Shown here piece after piece: positions 8,327 to 15,069 of a DNA stretch of 18,285 nt. The stretch is taken from the NCBI GenBank assembly GCA_021823085.1, contig JAKAPG010000013.1:1-18285 (forward strand), given 5' to 3'. The first letter of the stretch is position 1. Every line of letters begins with the position of its first letter. The notes below the pieces were generated by a model. It worked only from the letters and a program-made list of their open reading frames with translations. It was not told where the DNA came from and did not search any database. The position numbers were made by a program, and so were the translations under genes. This DNA is from Thermoplasmata archaeon (GTDB lineage Archaea > Thermoplasmatota > Thermoplasmata > Lutacidiplasmatales > UBA184).

Positions 8327-8480
8327 CCCAATCTTCCGCTTCCTTGGGAGCGCGTTCGATCGACATCGGTGCGGTCCCGATGACCTCGAGCTCCGTTCCG
8401 CAGTCCCGGCACGGGAAGATCTCGCCCGCGATCATCGCGCCGACTTCGACACTGGCATCGCATTCCGGACAGTTCGTCAT
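8319..8480 (-). CDS. lysW: LysW amino-group carrier protein
   Basis: A 53-residue acidic carrier on which the ornithine or lysine chain is assembled. Zinc ligands Cys4, Cys7, Cys24 and Cys27 form two CxxC knuckles (CPEC and CRDC). The protein ends in EDWGE, the characteristic LysW tail whose terminal Glu gamma-carboxylate receives the amino acid. The ATG at 8480 overlaps the argH stop as ATGA; an in-frame extension to 8564 only mirrors argH. Its size makes it easy to miss in automatic annotation. It lies directly before the ligase gene, as expected for a carrier and its loading enzyme. Confidence 0.95.
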   Translation of the reverse strand: MTNCPECDASVEVGAMIAGEIFPCRDCGTELEVIGTAPMSIERAPKEAEDWGE

Positions 8481-9910
8481 TTTCGTTCCCCGTTCACTAG
8501 CTCCTCGATGAGCTCGACCCGGTGGCCGAGCGAGGAGAGAGAAGGACCGTGCGCCGCGAGGCACTCGCGGGCGCGGTCGAGCTGGAACCCGACCGAGGCC
8601 GGGGAGGGGCCGCCGGGGGTCGCCCGGCGTTCGAGAGCGTGCGCGGGATCGAACAGGGATTCGGCGGCCGCATCCAGCGTGGGCAGAGCGCGACGCGCGC
8701 TGGCCGGGCCGATCGGTCCGTCGGCGGCGCGGACGTAGGCGCCGACCGCTTCGTGGGCCTCGCGGAACGGCATGCCCTGACGAACGAGCTCCTCGGCGAC
8801 GTCGGTGGCGCGCAACGCCGGGTCGGACGCGGCCTCCGCCATGCGGAGGCGGTCGAACTCGAGGTCCTCGAACGCCGAGGCGAGCGCCGTGAGCGTGAGA
8901 TCGATCGTGCGGACGGCGTCCCGTACGGGAGCCTTGTCCTCCTGGAGGTCCCGGTCGTAGGCGAGAGGAAGGCCCTTGAGCGTCCCCAAGAGAGTGACGA
9001 GGTCCCCGGTCACGCGCGCAGCCTTCGCCCGCGCGAGCTCGGCGACGTCCGCGTTGCGTTTCTGAGGCATCAGGCTGCTACCGGAACCCATGCGCTCGCC
9101 GGCGCGCGCGAACCCGAACTCGGAGGTCGTCCACAGGACCCACTCTTCGCCGAGGGCGCTCAGGTGGGTTGCGAGGAGGGCGAGGTCGAAGAGCAGTTCC
9201 GCGAACGGGTCGCGGTCGCTGACGGCGTCCAACGAGTTCTCGAAGGATCGGTCGAAGCCGAGCCGCCGGGCGACCCAAACCGGATCGATCGGCAGCGTCG
9301 AGCCGGCCAGCGCGCCGGCTCCCAGCGGAGAAACGTTCGCGCGGCGCTCGGTCGCGGTGAGGCGGTCGAAATCCCGCTCCAGCCGCCAGAAGTGCGCGAG
9401 GAGATGGTGGGCGAGGCTGATGGGTTGGGCCCGTTGGAGGTGCGTGTATCCGGGGATCAGGGTGTCCCGTTCCGTCGCCGCGCGATCGACCAGGACGCGC
9501 TGGAACAAGTCCAAGAGCTGCGCGGTGCCGTAGACGATCTCACGCAGATACAGACGTTCGTCCAGGGCGATCTGGTCGTTGCGGCTGCGTGCGGTGTGCA
9601 GGCGACCGCCCGCTGGGCCGATGAGCTGGCTGAGGCGGACCTCGACGTTCGTGTGGACGTCCTCGAGCTCCTCCCGCCACGGAAACGAACCGCTGACGAT
9701 CTCGCGGTGGATCGACCGCAGACCGCCGAGGATGCGTCGCGCGTCCTCCTTGGAGAGCAGCCCCACCCGCTCGAGCATCTCGGCGTGGACGAGACTCCCC
9801 GCGATGTCGACCCGCGCGAGGGCGCGGTCGACGTCGAGCGAACGGAGGAACTCGCTACCGCCCGTTCGGACGTAGCTCGGCGGCGCGGACGCGACGGTAG
9901 GAGACGTCAC
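8477..9910 (-). CDS. argH: Argininosuccinate lyase
   Basis: A 477-residue member of the fumarase/aspartase superfamily that splits argininosuccinate into arginine and fumarate. Family motifs: DVHTNVE (84-90), TARSRNDQ (106-113), YTHLQRAQP (155-163) with the proton-transfer His157, and the signature loop GSSLMPQKRN (277-286) with the catalytic Ser near 279. Length is normal. The start is GTG 9910, 12 nt after the argG stop, with a GCGAGG run just upstream as a possible ribosome-binding site. Its stop overlaps the lysW start by 4 nt, tying the last arginine steps to the carrier system. Confidence 0.95.
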   Translation of the reverse strand: MTSPTVASAPPSYVRTGGSEFLRSLDVDRALARVDIAGSLVHAEMLERVGLLSKEDARRILGGLRSIHREIVSGSFPWREELEDVHTNVEVRLSQLIGPAGGRLHTARSRNDQIALDERLYLREIVYGTAQLLDLFQRVLVDRAATERDTLIPGYTHLQRAQPISLAHHLLAHFWRLERDFDRLTATERRANVSPLGAGALAGSTLPIDPVWVARRLGFDRSFENSLDAVSDRDPFAELLFDLALLATHLSALGEEWVLWTTSEFGFARAGERMGSGSSLMPQKRNADVAELARAKAARVTGDLVTLLGTLKGLPLAYDRDLQEDKAPVRDAVRTIDLTLTALASAFEDLEFDRLRMAEAASDPALRATDVAEELVRQGMPFREAHEAVGAYVRAADGPIGPASARRALPTLDAAAESLFDPAHALERRATPGGPSPASVGFQLDRARECLAAHGPSLSSLGHRVELIEELVNGERK

Positions 9911-9922
9911 GGTGCCTCGCTC

Positions 9923-11167
9923 TCAGCGCGACGCCCGGCGGAAGCGAGCTACGGTCGCGGCCACGGGTCGTGCCTTCTTCTCTCCGACCGCGGCCCAGGT
10001 ACGGCTCGGGAGTCCCCAGACGTAGATGAATCCCTCCGCGCTCGACGCGTTGAACTCGTCCCCTGCGGAGTAGGTCGCGAGGCCGTGAGAGTAGAGCGCG
10101 AACTCGCTGGTGCGGCCCGAGACGCGGGCCGATCCCTTGTAGAGCTTCACGGCGACCTCGCCCGTGACGCGCTCCTGCGTCGACGCGACGAACGCATCGA
10201 TCGCCGCTCGTAGCGGTGAGTACCACAGACCGTCGTAGATCAGTTGAGAGTAGCGCAGCTCTGCGGTACGTTTGAAGTCGAGAAGATCTCGGGGGAGCAC
10301 CAGCGCTTCGAGCGCTTGATGGGCCCCTAGGATCACCGTCGCGGCCGGGCACTCGTACACCTCGCGCGACTTGATCCCCACCAGGCGGGACTCGAGATGG
10401 TCGATCCGTCCTACGCCGTGCTTACCGGCCGTGCGATTCAGCTGCTCGACGATCGATCGCAGGCCCGTGCGGCCCCCATTGAGGTGCGTCGGAACCCCAC
10501 GCTCGAACCCGATGCGCACGTACTCGGGTTGATCGGGAGAGGCAAGGGGAGACTGGGTCCAGTCGTAGATCTCCTCGGGAGGTTCGATCGCGGGATCCTC
10601 GAGGACGCCGCACTCGATCGAGCGGCCCCAGAGGTTCTCGTCGGTGCTGTACGGAGAAGACTTCTTCGCCGCGACGGGAACGTTGTGCGCCGCGGCGTAG
10701 GTGATCTCCTCGTCCCGGGTCATCCCCCACTCGCGGGCGGGGGCGATGACCTTGAGCTCGGGCGCGAGAGCCGTGGTCGAGAGATCGAAGCGGACCTGGT
10801 CGTTCCCCTTGCCCGTGCATCCGTGGGCGATGTGGGTCGCGCCTTCCTTGCGAGCGACCGCCACCAGATGCTTTCCGATGAGGGGCCGCGCGAGCGCGGT
10901 GCTCAAGGGGTAGATTCCCTCGTAGATCGCATTCGCCGCGATCGCGGGGCGCAGGTAGTCCTTCGCGAACTCCTCCCGTGCGTCGACGATGTAGGCGCGT
11001 CGGGCGCCGGACGCGAGGGCTTTCTTCCGGACGGCCTGGAGGTCGATCGGCTGCCCGACGTGGACCGTCAGGGCGACGACCTCGAAACCGCGCTCCTTGA
11101 GCCACGGGATGGCGACCGAAGTGTCCAGTCCTCCCGAGTAAGCGAGGACCACCTTAGGGGAACTCAT
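9923..11167 (-). CDS. argG: Argininosuccinate synthase
   Basis: A 414-residue ATP-pyrophosphatase-family enzyme joining citrulline and aspartate. The N-terminal PP-loop AYSGGLDTS (9-17) binds ATP; GCTGKGNDQVRF (116-127) binds the substrates. The synthetase domain (about 170-400) includes DENLWGRSIECG and SLMxx-free helical tail regions usual for the family. ATG 11167 starts directly at the family N-terminus; an in-frame upstream codon at 11206 would run into the promoter. It is the first gene of the minus-strand operon and is divergent from the ACT-domain gene, with 100 bp between start codons. Confidence 0.95.
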   Translation of the reverse strand: MSSPKVVLAYSGGLDTSVAIPWLKERGFEVVALTVHVGQPIDLQAVRKKALASGARRAYIVDAREEFAKDYLRPAIAANAIYEGIYPLSTALARPLIGKHLVAVARKEGATHIAHGCTGKGNDQVRFDLSTTALAPELKVIAPAREWGMTRDEEITYAAAHNVPVAAKKSSPYSTDENLWGRSIECGVLEDPAIEPPEEIYDWTQSPLASPDQPEYVRIGFERGVPTHLNGGRTGLRSIVEQLNRTAGKHGVGRIDHLESRLVGIKSREVYECPAATVILGAHQALEALVLPRDLLDFKRTAELRYSQLIYDGLWYSPLRAAIDAFVASTQERVTGEVAVKLYKGSARVSGRTSEFALYSHGLATYSAGDEFNASSAEGFIYVWGLPSRTWAAVGEKKARPVAATVARFRRASR

Positions 11168-11207
11168 CGCGCGACCGATCGGAGCGAGACCAAAGACAAC
11201 CGCCACC

Positions 11208-11216
11208 TATTTGTAT
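11208..11216 (-). promoter_or_regulatory. TATA-like box of the argG/LysW operon
   Basis: On the minus strand this reads ATACAAATA in a GC-rich setting. Transcription would begin near 11186, giving a leader of about 19 nt to the argG ATG at 11167. The same AT-rich patch could serve the plus-strand ACT gene in the other direction. Confidence 0.45.
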
Positions 11217-11231
11217 CGTGTGACCATCTTT

Positions 11232-11255
11232 GAACAAAGACGGACATATTTGTTC
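11232..11255. promoter_or_regulatory. Inverted repeat in the argG/ACT-gene divergent promoter, candidate operator
   Basis: GAACAAA (11232-11238) and TTTGTTC (11249-11255) form a perfect 7-bp inverted repeat with a 10-bp spacer. A further GAAC (11262-11265) pairs with the GTTC of the right arm. The right arm ends 12 bp before the ACT-gene ATG and the left arm lies about 45 bp upstream of the predicted argG transcription start. Position and symmetry fit a dimeric regulator binding site; the binder is inferred, not shown. Confidence 0.5.
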
Positions 11256-11267
11256 GTTTTAGAACAC

Positions 11268-11918
11268 ATGGCTCCGGAGGACCGGTCCACCGCTCGAGAG
11301 GTTCGCGCTTGGATCGAGGCCCACCCGATCGTCGTCGAATCGTTGCGGCTCGGGATCGCCAACCACTCCGCGCTCGCCCGCCGAATCGCGGAGGATCTGG
11401 GGTCGAACCGACTGCCGGCGATCGTCGCGGCCTGCCGCCGGTACCCGCAGCGAGGCGACGAGGGATTCCAGGAGCGTTCCCTGCAACGACTCCTGGCAAA
11501 GAGCCGCATCGAGACCCGTACGAAGGTGGCGGCGGTGACCGTCACCGAAGGCGTGGATGTCCTCGAGCGTCTCGGGAACATCGTCGAAGAGATCCTGGAC
11601 GAGCACCAGATCTGCCGGCTGATCCAGGTCTCCCGGGGGACGGTCATCGTCGTGGACGAGGAGTCGGTGGGGCGGTTCGTCAAGCGCCTACGCGAGAGCC
11701 AGATCATTTCGATCCACCGCGGGCTCGTGGAGCTCGCCGTGACGAGCCCGGTCAGCATCGAAGCGACGACGGGCCTCCTCGCGCGGCTCGCGTCGGTCCT
11801 GTCGTCGCGCGGGATCAATATCGTCGAGGCGATGAGCTGCTACACGGACACGATCTTCGTCCTCAATCGGGAGGATATGGCGAGCGCGGTCGACGCACTC
11901 GCGAACGTGCTCGCCTAG
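11268..11918 (+). CDS. ACT-domain protein, predicted amino-acid-responsive regulator
   Basis: A 216-residue protein with an N-terminal helical region (about 1-60, HPIVVESLRLGIANHSALARRIAEDL) that resembles a small DNA-binding-like helical module found at the front of archaeal ACT proteins, followed by two beta-alpha-rich segments. The last (about 148-216, LVELAVTSPVSIEATTGLLARLASVLSSRGINIVEAMSC split over its strands and helix) has the ACT fold order seen in aspartokinases. ACT domains bind amino acids. The gene is divergent from argG and shares a promoter region with an inverted repeat, so control of arginine/lysine synthesis is a reasonable inference. ATG 11268 is preferred over TTG/GTG codons upstream, which fall inside the repeat. 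DNA binding itself is unproven. Its TAG stop shares the CTAG tetramer with the convergent gene. Confidence 0.7.
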   Translation: MAPEDRSTAREVRAWIEAHPIVVESLRLGIANHSALARRIAEDLGSNRLPAIVAACRRYPQRGDEGFQERSLQRLLAKSRIETRTKVAAVTVTEGVDVLERLGNIVEEILDEHQICRLIQVSRGTVIVVDEESVGRFVKRLRESQIISIHRGLVELAVTSPVSIEATTGLLARLASVLSSRGINIVEAMSCYTDTIFVLNREDMASAVDALANVLA

Positions 11919-12910
11919 CCCGGCGCGCCCCGTGGGTGAGCGGGTGGGGGAAGTGCGCGGGCGACCGCCTCGAGGATCGGTACGACGAGGGGCAAGTGGC
12001 GCGAGGAGATTTGTTCCACGTTCGCCCCGAGAAGGAGCCCGGGTTCCGGGCCGGCCAGAGCGCCCCGGATGTGTTCGTAGACCCGGACCGCACGGGCCGT
12101 AGAGACTTCGGCGCTGGCCATCCCACCTCGCTCGGCGGTGGCGAGCACCTCGTCCTCGACACCGAACGGGACCTCGGCGCCGAGCCAGCGCACAAACTCC
12201 ACATCCGCCTCGTCGGCCAGCGGGGCCAGACTGAGCAGCACGGGAGCCGGGTCGATGCCGTTCGCCGTGCACCGGTCGGCGTACGCGCGGAGCGTCGTGA
12301 GAGTAGGCTCAGGGTCGTAGATGATCTGGGTCGTGAAGAAGGCGCAGCCGGCCCGGGTCTTCGCGAGCATGCGGTCCGCCTCCCCCTCTCGTTGAGGAAT
12401 GGCCACGTTCCCGATCGATCCTCCGACCTGCGCGAAGGCGGGAGCGCAGGCGCGGTCTGCTTCGATGACCGGCGGGCCGGGGTAGGGGATGTAGCGGGAG
12501 TTCCCCCCGATTAGAATCGCGTGGCGAATCCCGAGCTCGACCGTCTCGTCGGCCCACCGACGGGCCGCGGCGGCATCGGGGAGATGGGCCACGACCTTGT
12601 TGACGATCCCGACGCGGCCGGTCCTATCCGAAATCCTACGAACATAGAGCCGAGGATCGGAGGTCCGGTAGTAGGGACGCCCCTCGTGGTTCTCGTCGAG
12701 GAGTTCCGGCACATTGATGGCGTCGATGCGCGGGAACTGTTCGATGACACGCGCGACCGCCTCGAACTGTCGCTCGGCGGCGGCCGAGCCGAGGCGGGTG
12801 GACGGGGGAACGGGCTCGAAGAAGAGGGGCGGGTGCTCGAAGGCGGGGTGGGCCGACCGGGTCATGCAATGAGTGCCTGGGCGGCATCGGTAGTCGGTCG
12901 GGGTGCTCAT
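11915..12910 (-). CDS. MetF/MTHFR-family protein (methylenetetrahydrofolate reductase-like)
   Basis: A 331-residue TIM-barrel flavoprotein-like sequence. By eye it aligns along E. coli MetF: FFEPVPPS carries Glu32 where MetF has catalytic Glu28; GIRHAILIGG matches the strand-4 region; AIPQREGEADRMLAKTRAG and FFTTQIIYD match the ITQFFFD segment with Gln195 in place of Gln183. MetF Asp120, which contacts folate, appears to be Asn137 here (GGNSRY). The usual product is methyl-H4folate for methionine synthesis; the Asn change leaves the true substrate open. The start at ATG 12910 is supported by a GTGTAA box about 27 nt upstream; ATG 12865 would give 316 residues and drop a short Cys-containing N-terminus (CRPGTHC). 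It is convergent with the ACT gene, sharing a 4-bp CTAG at the stops. Confidence 0.7.
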   Translation of the reverse strand: MSTPTDYRCRPGTHCMTRSAHPAFEHPPLFFEPVPPSTRLGSAAAERQFEAVARVIEQFPRIDAINVPELLDENHEGRPYYRTSDPRLYVRRISDRTGRVGIVNKVVAHLPDAAAARRWADETVELGIRHAILIGGNSRYIPYPGPPVIEADRACAPAFAQVGGSIGNVAIPQREGEADRMLAKTRAGCAFFTTQIIYDPEPTLTTLRAYADRCTANGIDPAPVLLSLAPLADEADVEFVRWLGAEVPFGVEDEVLATAERGGMASAEVSTARAVRVYEHIRGALAGPEPGLLLGANVEQISSRHLPLVVPILEAVARALPPPAHPRGAPG

Positions 12911-12933
12911 AGGGTTTCGTCCGATGGGGCGGC

Positions 12934-12939
12934 TTACAC
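12934..12939 (-). promoter_or_regulatory. Possible TATA-like box for the MetF-like gene
   Basis: GTGTAA on the minus strand, about 27 nt from ATG 12910, would give a leaderless transcript. It is a weak match, and the 158-bp divergent region to the next gene shows no stronger candidate. Confidence 0.3.
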
Positions 12940-13068
12940 GGTGCGCAACCGGCGCGCGGAGCGGGCAACCCGCATCTTCAAAGTGCGTTCGCGCGTGCGC
13001 TCGGCGTGCCGCGCGCGAACCGGCCACCTCCCGTCGCGGGTCTTCGGCCCGGCGACCCACGAGCGCGT

Positions 13069-13821
13069 GTGCACATCGCGGCGGTCGGGTTCGAGGTCGA
13101 GCGGGTCACCGAGCCCATCGTGAACGATCGCGCCGACAGGGTCTATCTGCTGACTCGGTCCGAGCACGACGCCGCCGCATCGTTCGTCGCCGAGGTCGAA
13201 CGGCGACTGAACGCCGCCTCCTGGCCCGTGGAGGTGCGGGTGGTCCGCACGGACATCTGGGATGTGTTCGGCGCTTTGGCCGTCTACCGGCAGATCTTCG
13301 AGTCCGAGCGGCGGCTTGATCGGCACGAGGACGGCGTCGTTCCGATGAAGGTGAACGTCTCCACGGGGACGAAGATCACCGCGATCGCCGGGACGCTGGC
13401 GTGCATGCTGTGGAAGGGCGAACCCTACTACGTTCGCGTGTCCCAGGCATGGTACTCGGACCGCTCGCCCAAAGTCCGGGCGGTGAACGACGTGATTCGG
13501 GAGGTCGACCCCGTGGGGGTCTACGAGCTGCGCCAGCCCGGACCGGATCTCGTCGCGGTGCTGGAAGCGCTCCAGCGGCGCGGCGGGACCCTGCGCAAGC
13601 ACGAGTTGATCCGGGAGCTCGGGTTGGACCGAGCGGGCGAGAGCGGGCAACCCTCCTCTCCTCAGGCGCAGCACGGACGCCTGCGCCGCCGCCTCGAGCC
13701 TCTGGAGCGGCGTTGGGGGTTCGTACGCATCGACGTCGGTGGTCCGCGGGGCCGCGTTCACTTGACCGAGCAAGGACGGGTCGCGCTGGTTCTGTTCGGT
13801 AGCGCGACCATATCTCCGTAA
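13069..13821 (+). CDS. CARF-like/winged-helix regulator (HFX_2341 / DUF6293-like)
   Basis: A 250-residue protein. The N-terminal part (about 1-150) starts HIAAVGFEVERVTEPIV, has a RVYLLTR strand, and holds NVSTGTK (96-102) before a hydrophobic helix; this strand-loop-helix, with its Gly-Thr-Lys, resembles the ligand-binding motif of CARF domains, which in CRISPR regulators bind cyclic oligoadenylates. The C-terminal part (about 160-245) looks like a winged helix: GTLRKHELIRELGL, a basic RLRRRLEPLERR helix, then RVHLTEQGR. The layout recalls haloarchaeal HFX_2341-type regulators. I chose GTG 13069 because the family N-terminus begins there; GTG 13006 would add 21 Arg/Pro-rich residues and cannot be excluded. 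No CRISPR genes are in the window. It faces the exporter operon and is followed by a palindrome. Confidence 0.65.
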   Translation: MHIAAVGFEVERVTEPIVNDRADRVYLLTRSEHDAAASFVAEVERRLNAASWPVEVRVVRTDIWDVFGALAVYRQIFESERRLDRHEDGVVPMKVNVSTGTKITAIAGTLACMLWKGEPYYVRVSQAWYSDRSPKVRAVNDVIREVDPVGVYELRQPGPDLVAVLEALQRRGGTLRKHELIRELGLDRAGESGQPSSPQAQHGRLRRRLEPLERRWGFVRIDVGGPRGRVHLTEQGRVALVLFGSATISP

Positions 13822-13838
13822 CTAACGAAATAAACGAC

Positions 13839-13850
13839 TGTAACGTTACA
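13839..13850. promoter_or_regulatory. Perfect 12-bp palindrome, candidate operator
   Basis: TGTAACGTTACA is fully self-complementary and ends 4 bp before a TATA-like box at 13855. A half-related GTAAC occurs at 13818-13822 across the preceding stop codon. This is the typical position for a regulator acting at the basal promoter; the adjacent CARF/winged-helix protein is the obvious candidate binder, by inference. Confidence 0.55.
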
Positions 13851-13854
13851 TTGT

Positions 13855-13861
13855 CTAAATA
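13855..13861 (+). promoter_or_regulatory. TATA-like box downstream of the palindrome
   Basis: CTAAATA, centred about 26 nt before a GTG at 13884. It could drive a leaderless short reading frame or a 240-nt leader/RNA ahead of the exporter operon. Confidence 0.4.
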
Positions 13862-14091
13862 CGCCCGCTGCGATGAGGCTCTCGTGCAGCGGAGGGGTGG
13901 TCGGGCGATCCCGAACCCGAACGGGTTCGCGATCCCGATTCCGGCCGAGCGGGTGCACAGGGCGACCTTCGGGTCGTGGCCGATGCCGAGCCGGACCGTG
14001 CCGAACCCTCCGATGCCCCCTTCGTTCCCGTGGCCGAGACCGCCCTCCCGGCCCGGGGCGCACCTTCGGGCTTGCTAGAGTCGAGGGTAGA

Positions 14092-14102
14092 TTTCATACA
14101 AA
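14092..14102 (+). promoter_or_regulatory. TATA-like box of the second exporter operon
   Basis: TTTCATACAAA is an AT-rich patch centred about 25 nt before ATG 14122, so the proximal transcript would be leaderless. It shares ATACAAA with the box predicted for argG. Confidence 0.5.
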
Positions 14103-14121
14103 GAGAACGCTCGGTCCCGCG

Positions 14122-15069
14122 ATGGCCGAGGCGATCGCGGTCGAGGGGCTCGTCAAGAACTACGGGAGCCTCGCGGCGGTCGACGGCGTCAGCTTCCACG
14201 TGCCGACGGGCAGCGTGTTCGCCTTCCTAGGCCCGAACGGCGCGGGCAAGACCACGACCACCGAGATCCTCGAGGGCCTGCGGGCCCGCTCGAGCGGAAG
14301 CGTGCAGGTCCTGGGCTTCGATCCTTGGAGCGAGGGACGACCGCTCCACCGGCTGATCGGCGTCATCCCGCAGGACTTCCGGTTCTTCGAGAAGATCACC
14401 CCGCGCGAGGCGATCGGCTACTACGCGGCACTGTTCGGGACCCGCCCGGAGCCCGATCGGCTGCTCGGAAGGGTGAAGCTCGAGGACAAGGCCCACTCCC
14501 GCTTCGACACGCTGAGCGGAGGGCAGAAGCAGAAACTCGGGCTCGCGCTCTCGTTGGTCAACGACCCTCGCATCTGCTTTCTCGACGAACCGACGACCGG
14601 CCTCGACCCCACCGCCCGCCGGGCGATCTGGGACGTGGTTCGAGGACTGCGCCAGGAGGGTCGTACCGTCTTCCTCACGACTCATTATCTCGAGGAGGCG
14701 GAGATGCTCGCCGACCGGGTCGCCATCATCAACCACGGGAAGATCGTCGCGGCGGGATCTCCCGCAGAGATCATCGACCGCCTCGGGGGAGCCGCACGGC
14801 TGCGCATCGTCGCGGGACGCGAGGTTGCGGACTTCGTCCGCTCGCGTTTCTCCAACGAGGTCGCCGTGGAAGGGGACCACGTCGACATCGTGCTGCACGA
14901 TCACGAAGAAGCCCTTGCCATCCTCAGCGCCGTCCAGGCGAGCCGACTTCCTTGGACGGGCTTCACGACGGTCCGCGACACCCTCGAAGACGTCTTCGTG
15001 CGATTGGTCGGACGCATGGACGAAGGAGTCCTCAAGTCTGCGAACGGGACCCCGGGGAACGCGGCATGA
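14122..15069 (+). CDS. ABC exporter ATP-binding protein (ABC-2 type)
   Basis: A 315-residue ATPase with every canonical motif: Walker A GPNGAGKTT (37-45), Q-loop Gln84 in VIPQDF, signature LSGGQ (131-135), Walker B ICFLDEP (151-157) with catalytic Glu156, GLDP D-loop and switch His188. A C-terminal extension follows (about 225-315). ATG 14122 fits the family start and the TATA-like box 25 nt upstream; the in-frame extension back to 13873 is Arg-rich and unlike any ATPase N-terminus. The stop overlaps the permease start as ATGA. Compared with the first exporter ATPase in this window it is clearly a different branch, so this is not a recent duplication. The substrate is unknown. Confidence 0.93.
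   Translation: MAEAIAVEGLVKNYGSLAAVDGVSFHVPTGSVFAFLGPNGAGKTTTTEILEGLRARSSGSVQVLGFDPWSEGRPLHRLIGVIPQDFRFFEKITPREAIGYYAALFGTRPEPDRLLGRVKLEDKAHSRFDTLSGGQKQKLGLALSLVNDPRICFLDEPTTGLDPTARRAIWDVVRGLRQEGRTVFLTTHYLEEAEMLADRVAIINHGKIVAAGSPAEIIDRLGGAARLRIVAGREVADFVRSRFSNEVAVEGDHVDIVLHDHEEALAILSAVQASRLPWTGFTTVRDTLEDVFVRLVGRMDEGVLKSANGTPGNAA

Larger units (their letters stand above)
13822..14091. other. Intergenic region between the CARF-like gene and the exporter operon
   Basis: About 40 bp of AT-rich DNA (13818-13861, with two AACGA direct repeats at 13824-13828 and 13833-13837 and the palindrome) is followed by about 200 bp of very GC-rich DNA. That part contains a strong hairpin, CGAACCC (13912-13918) against GGGTTCG (13923-13929). 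Reading frames here (including a 64-codon Pro/Arg-rich one from GTG 13884 to about 14078) have no recognisable protein features. I see no known RNA family. It may be a long leader, an unrecognised RNA, or a small protein gene. Confidence 0.5.

Noticed and set aside
8522..10213. Long plus-strand reading frame of 563 codons across argH and argG
   Set aside because: It is the complement of genes with unmistakable ArgH and ArgG motifs; its translation is rich in Arg/Glu/Gly without domains.
13905..13945. tRNA-like T-arm (GGGTTCG with CCC) in the intergenic region
   Set aside because: I could not form a T-stem of five pairs, an anticodon arm or an acceptor stem; only a simple hairpin remains.
13873..14121. 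N-terminal extension of the second exporter ATPase
   Set aside because: The added residues are Arg/Gly/Pro-rich, unlike any ABC ATPase, and a TATA-like box lies inside the stretch, 25 nt before the chosen ATG.
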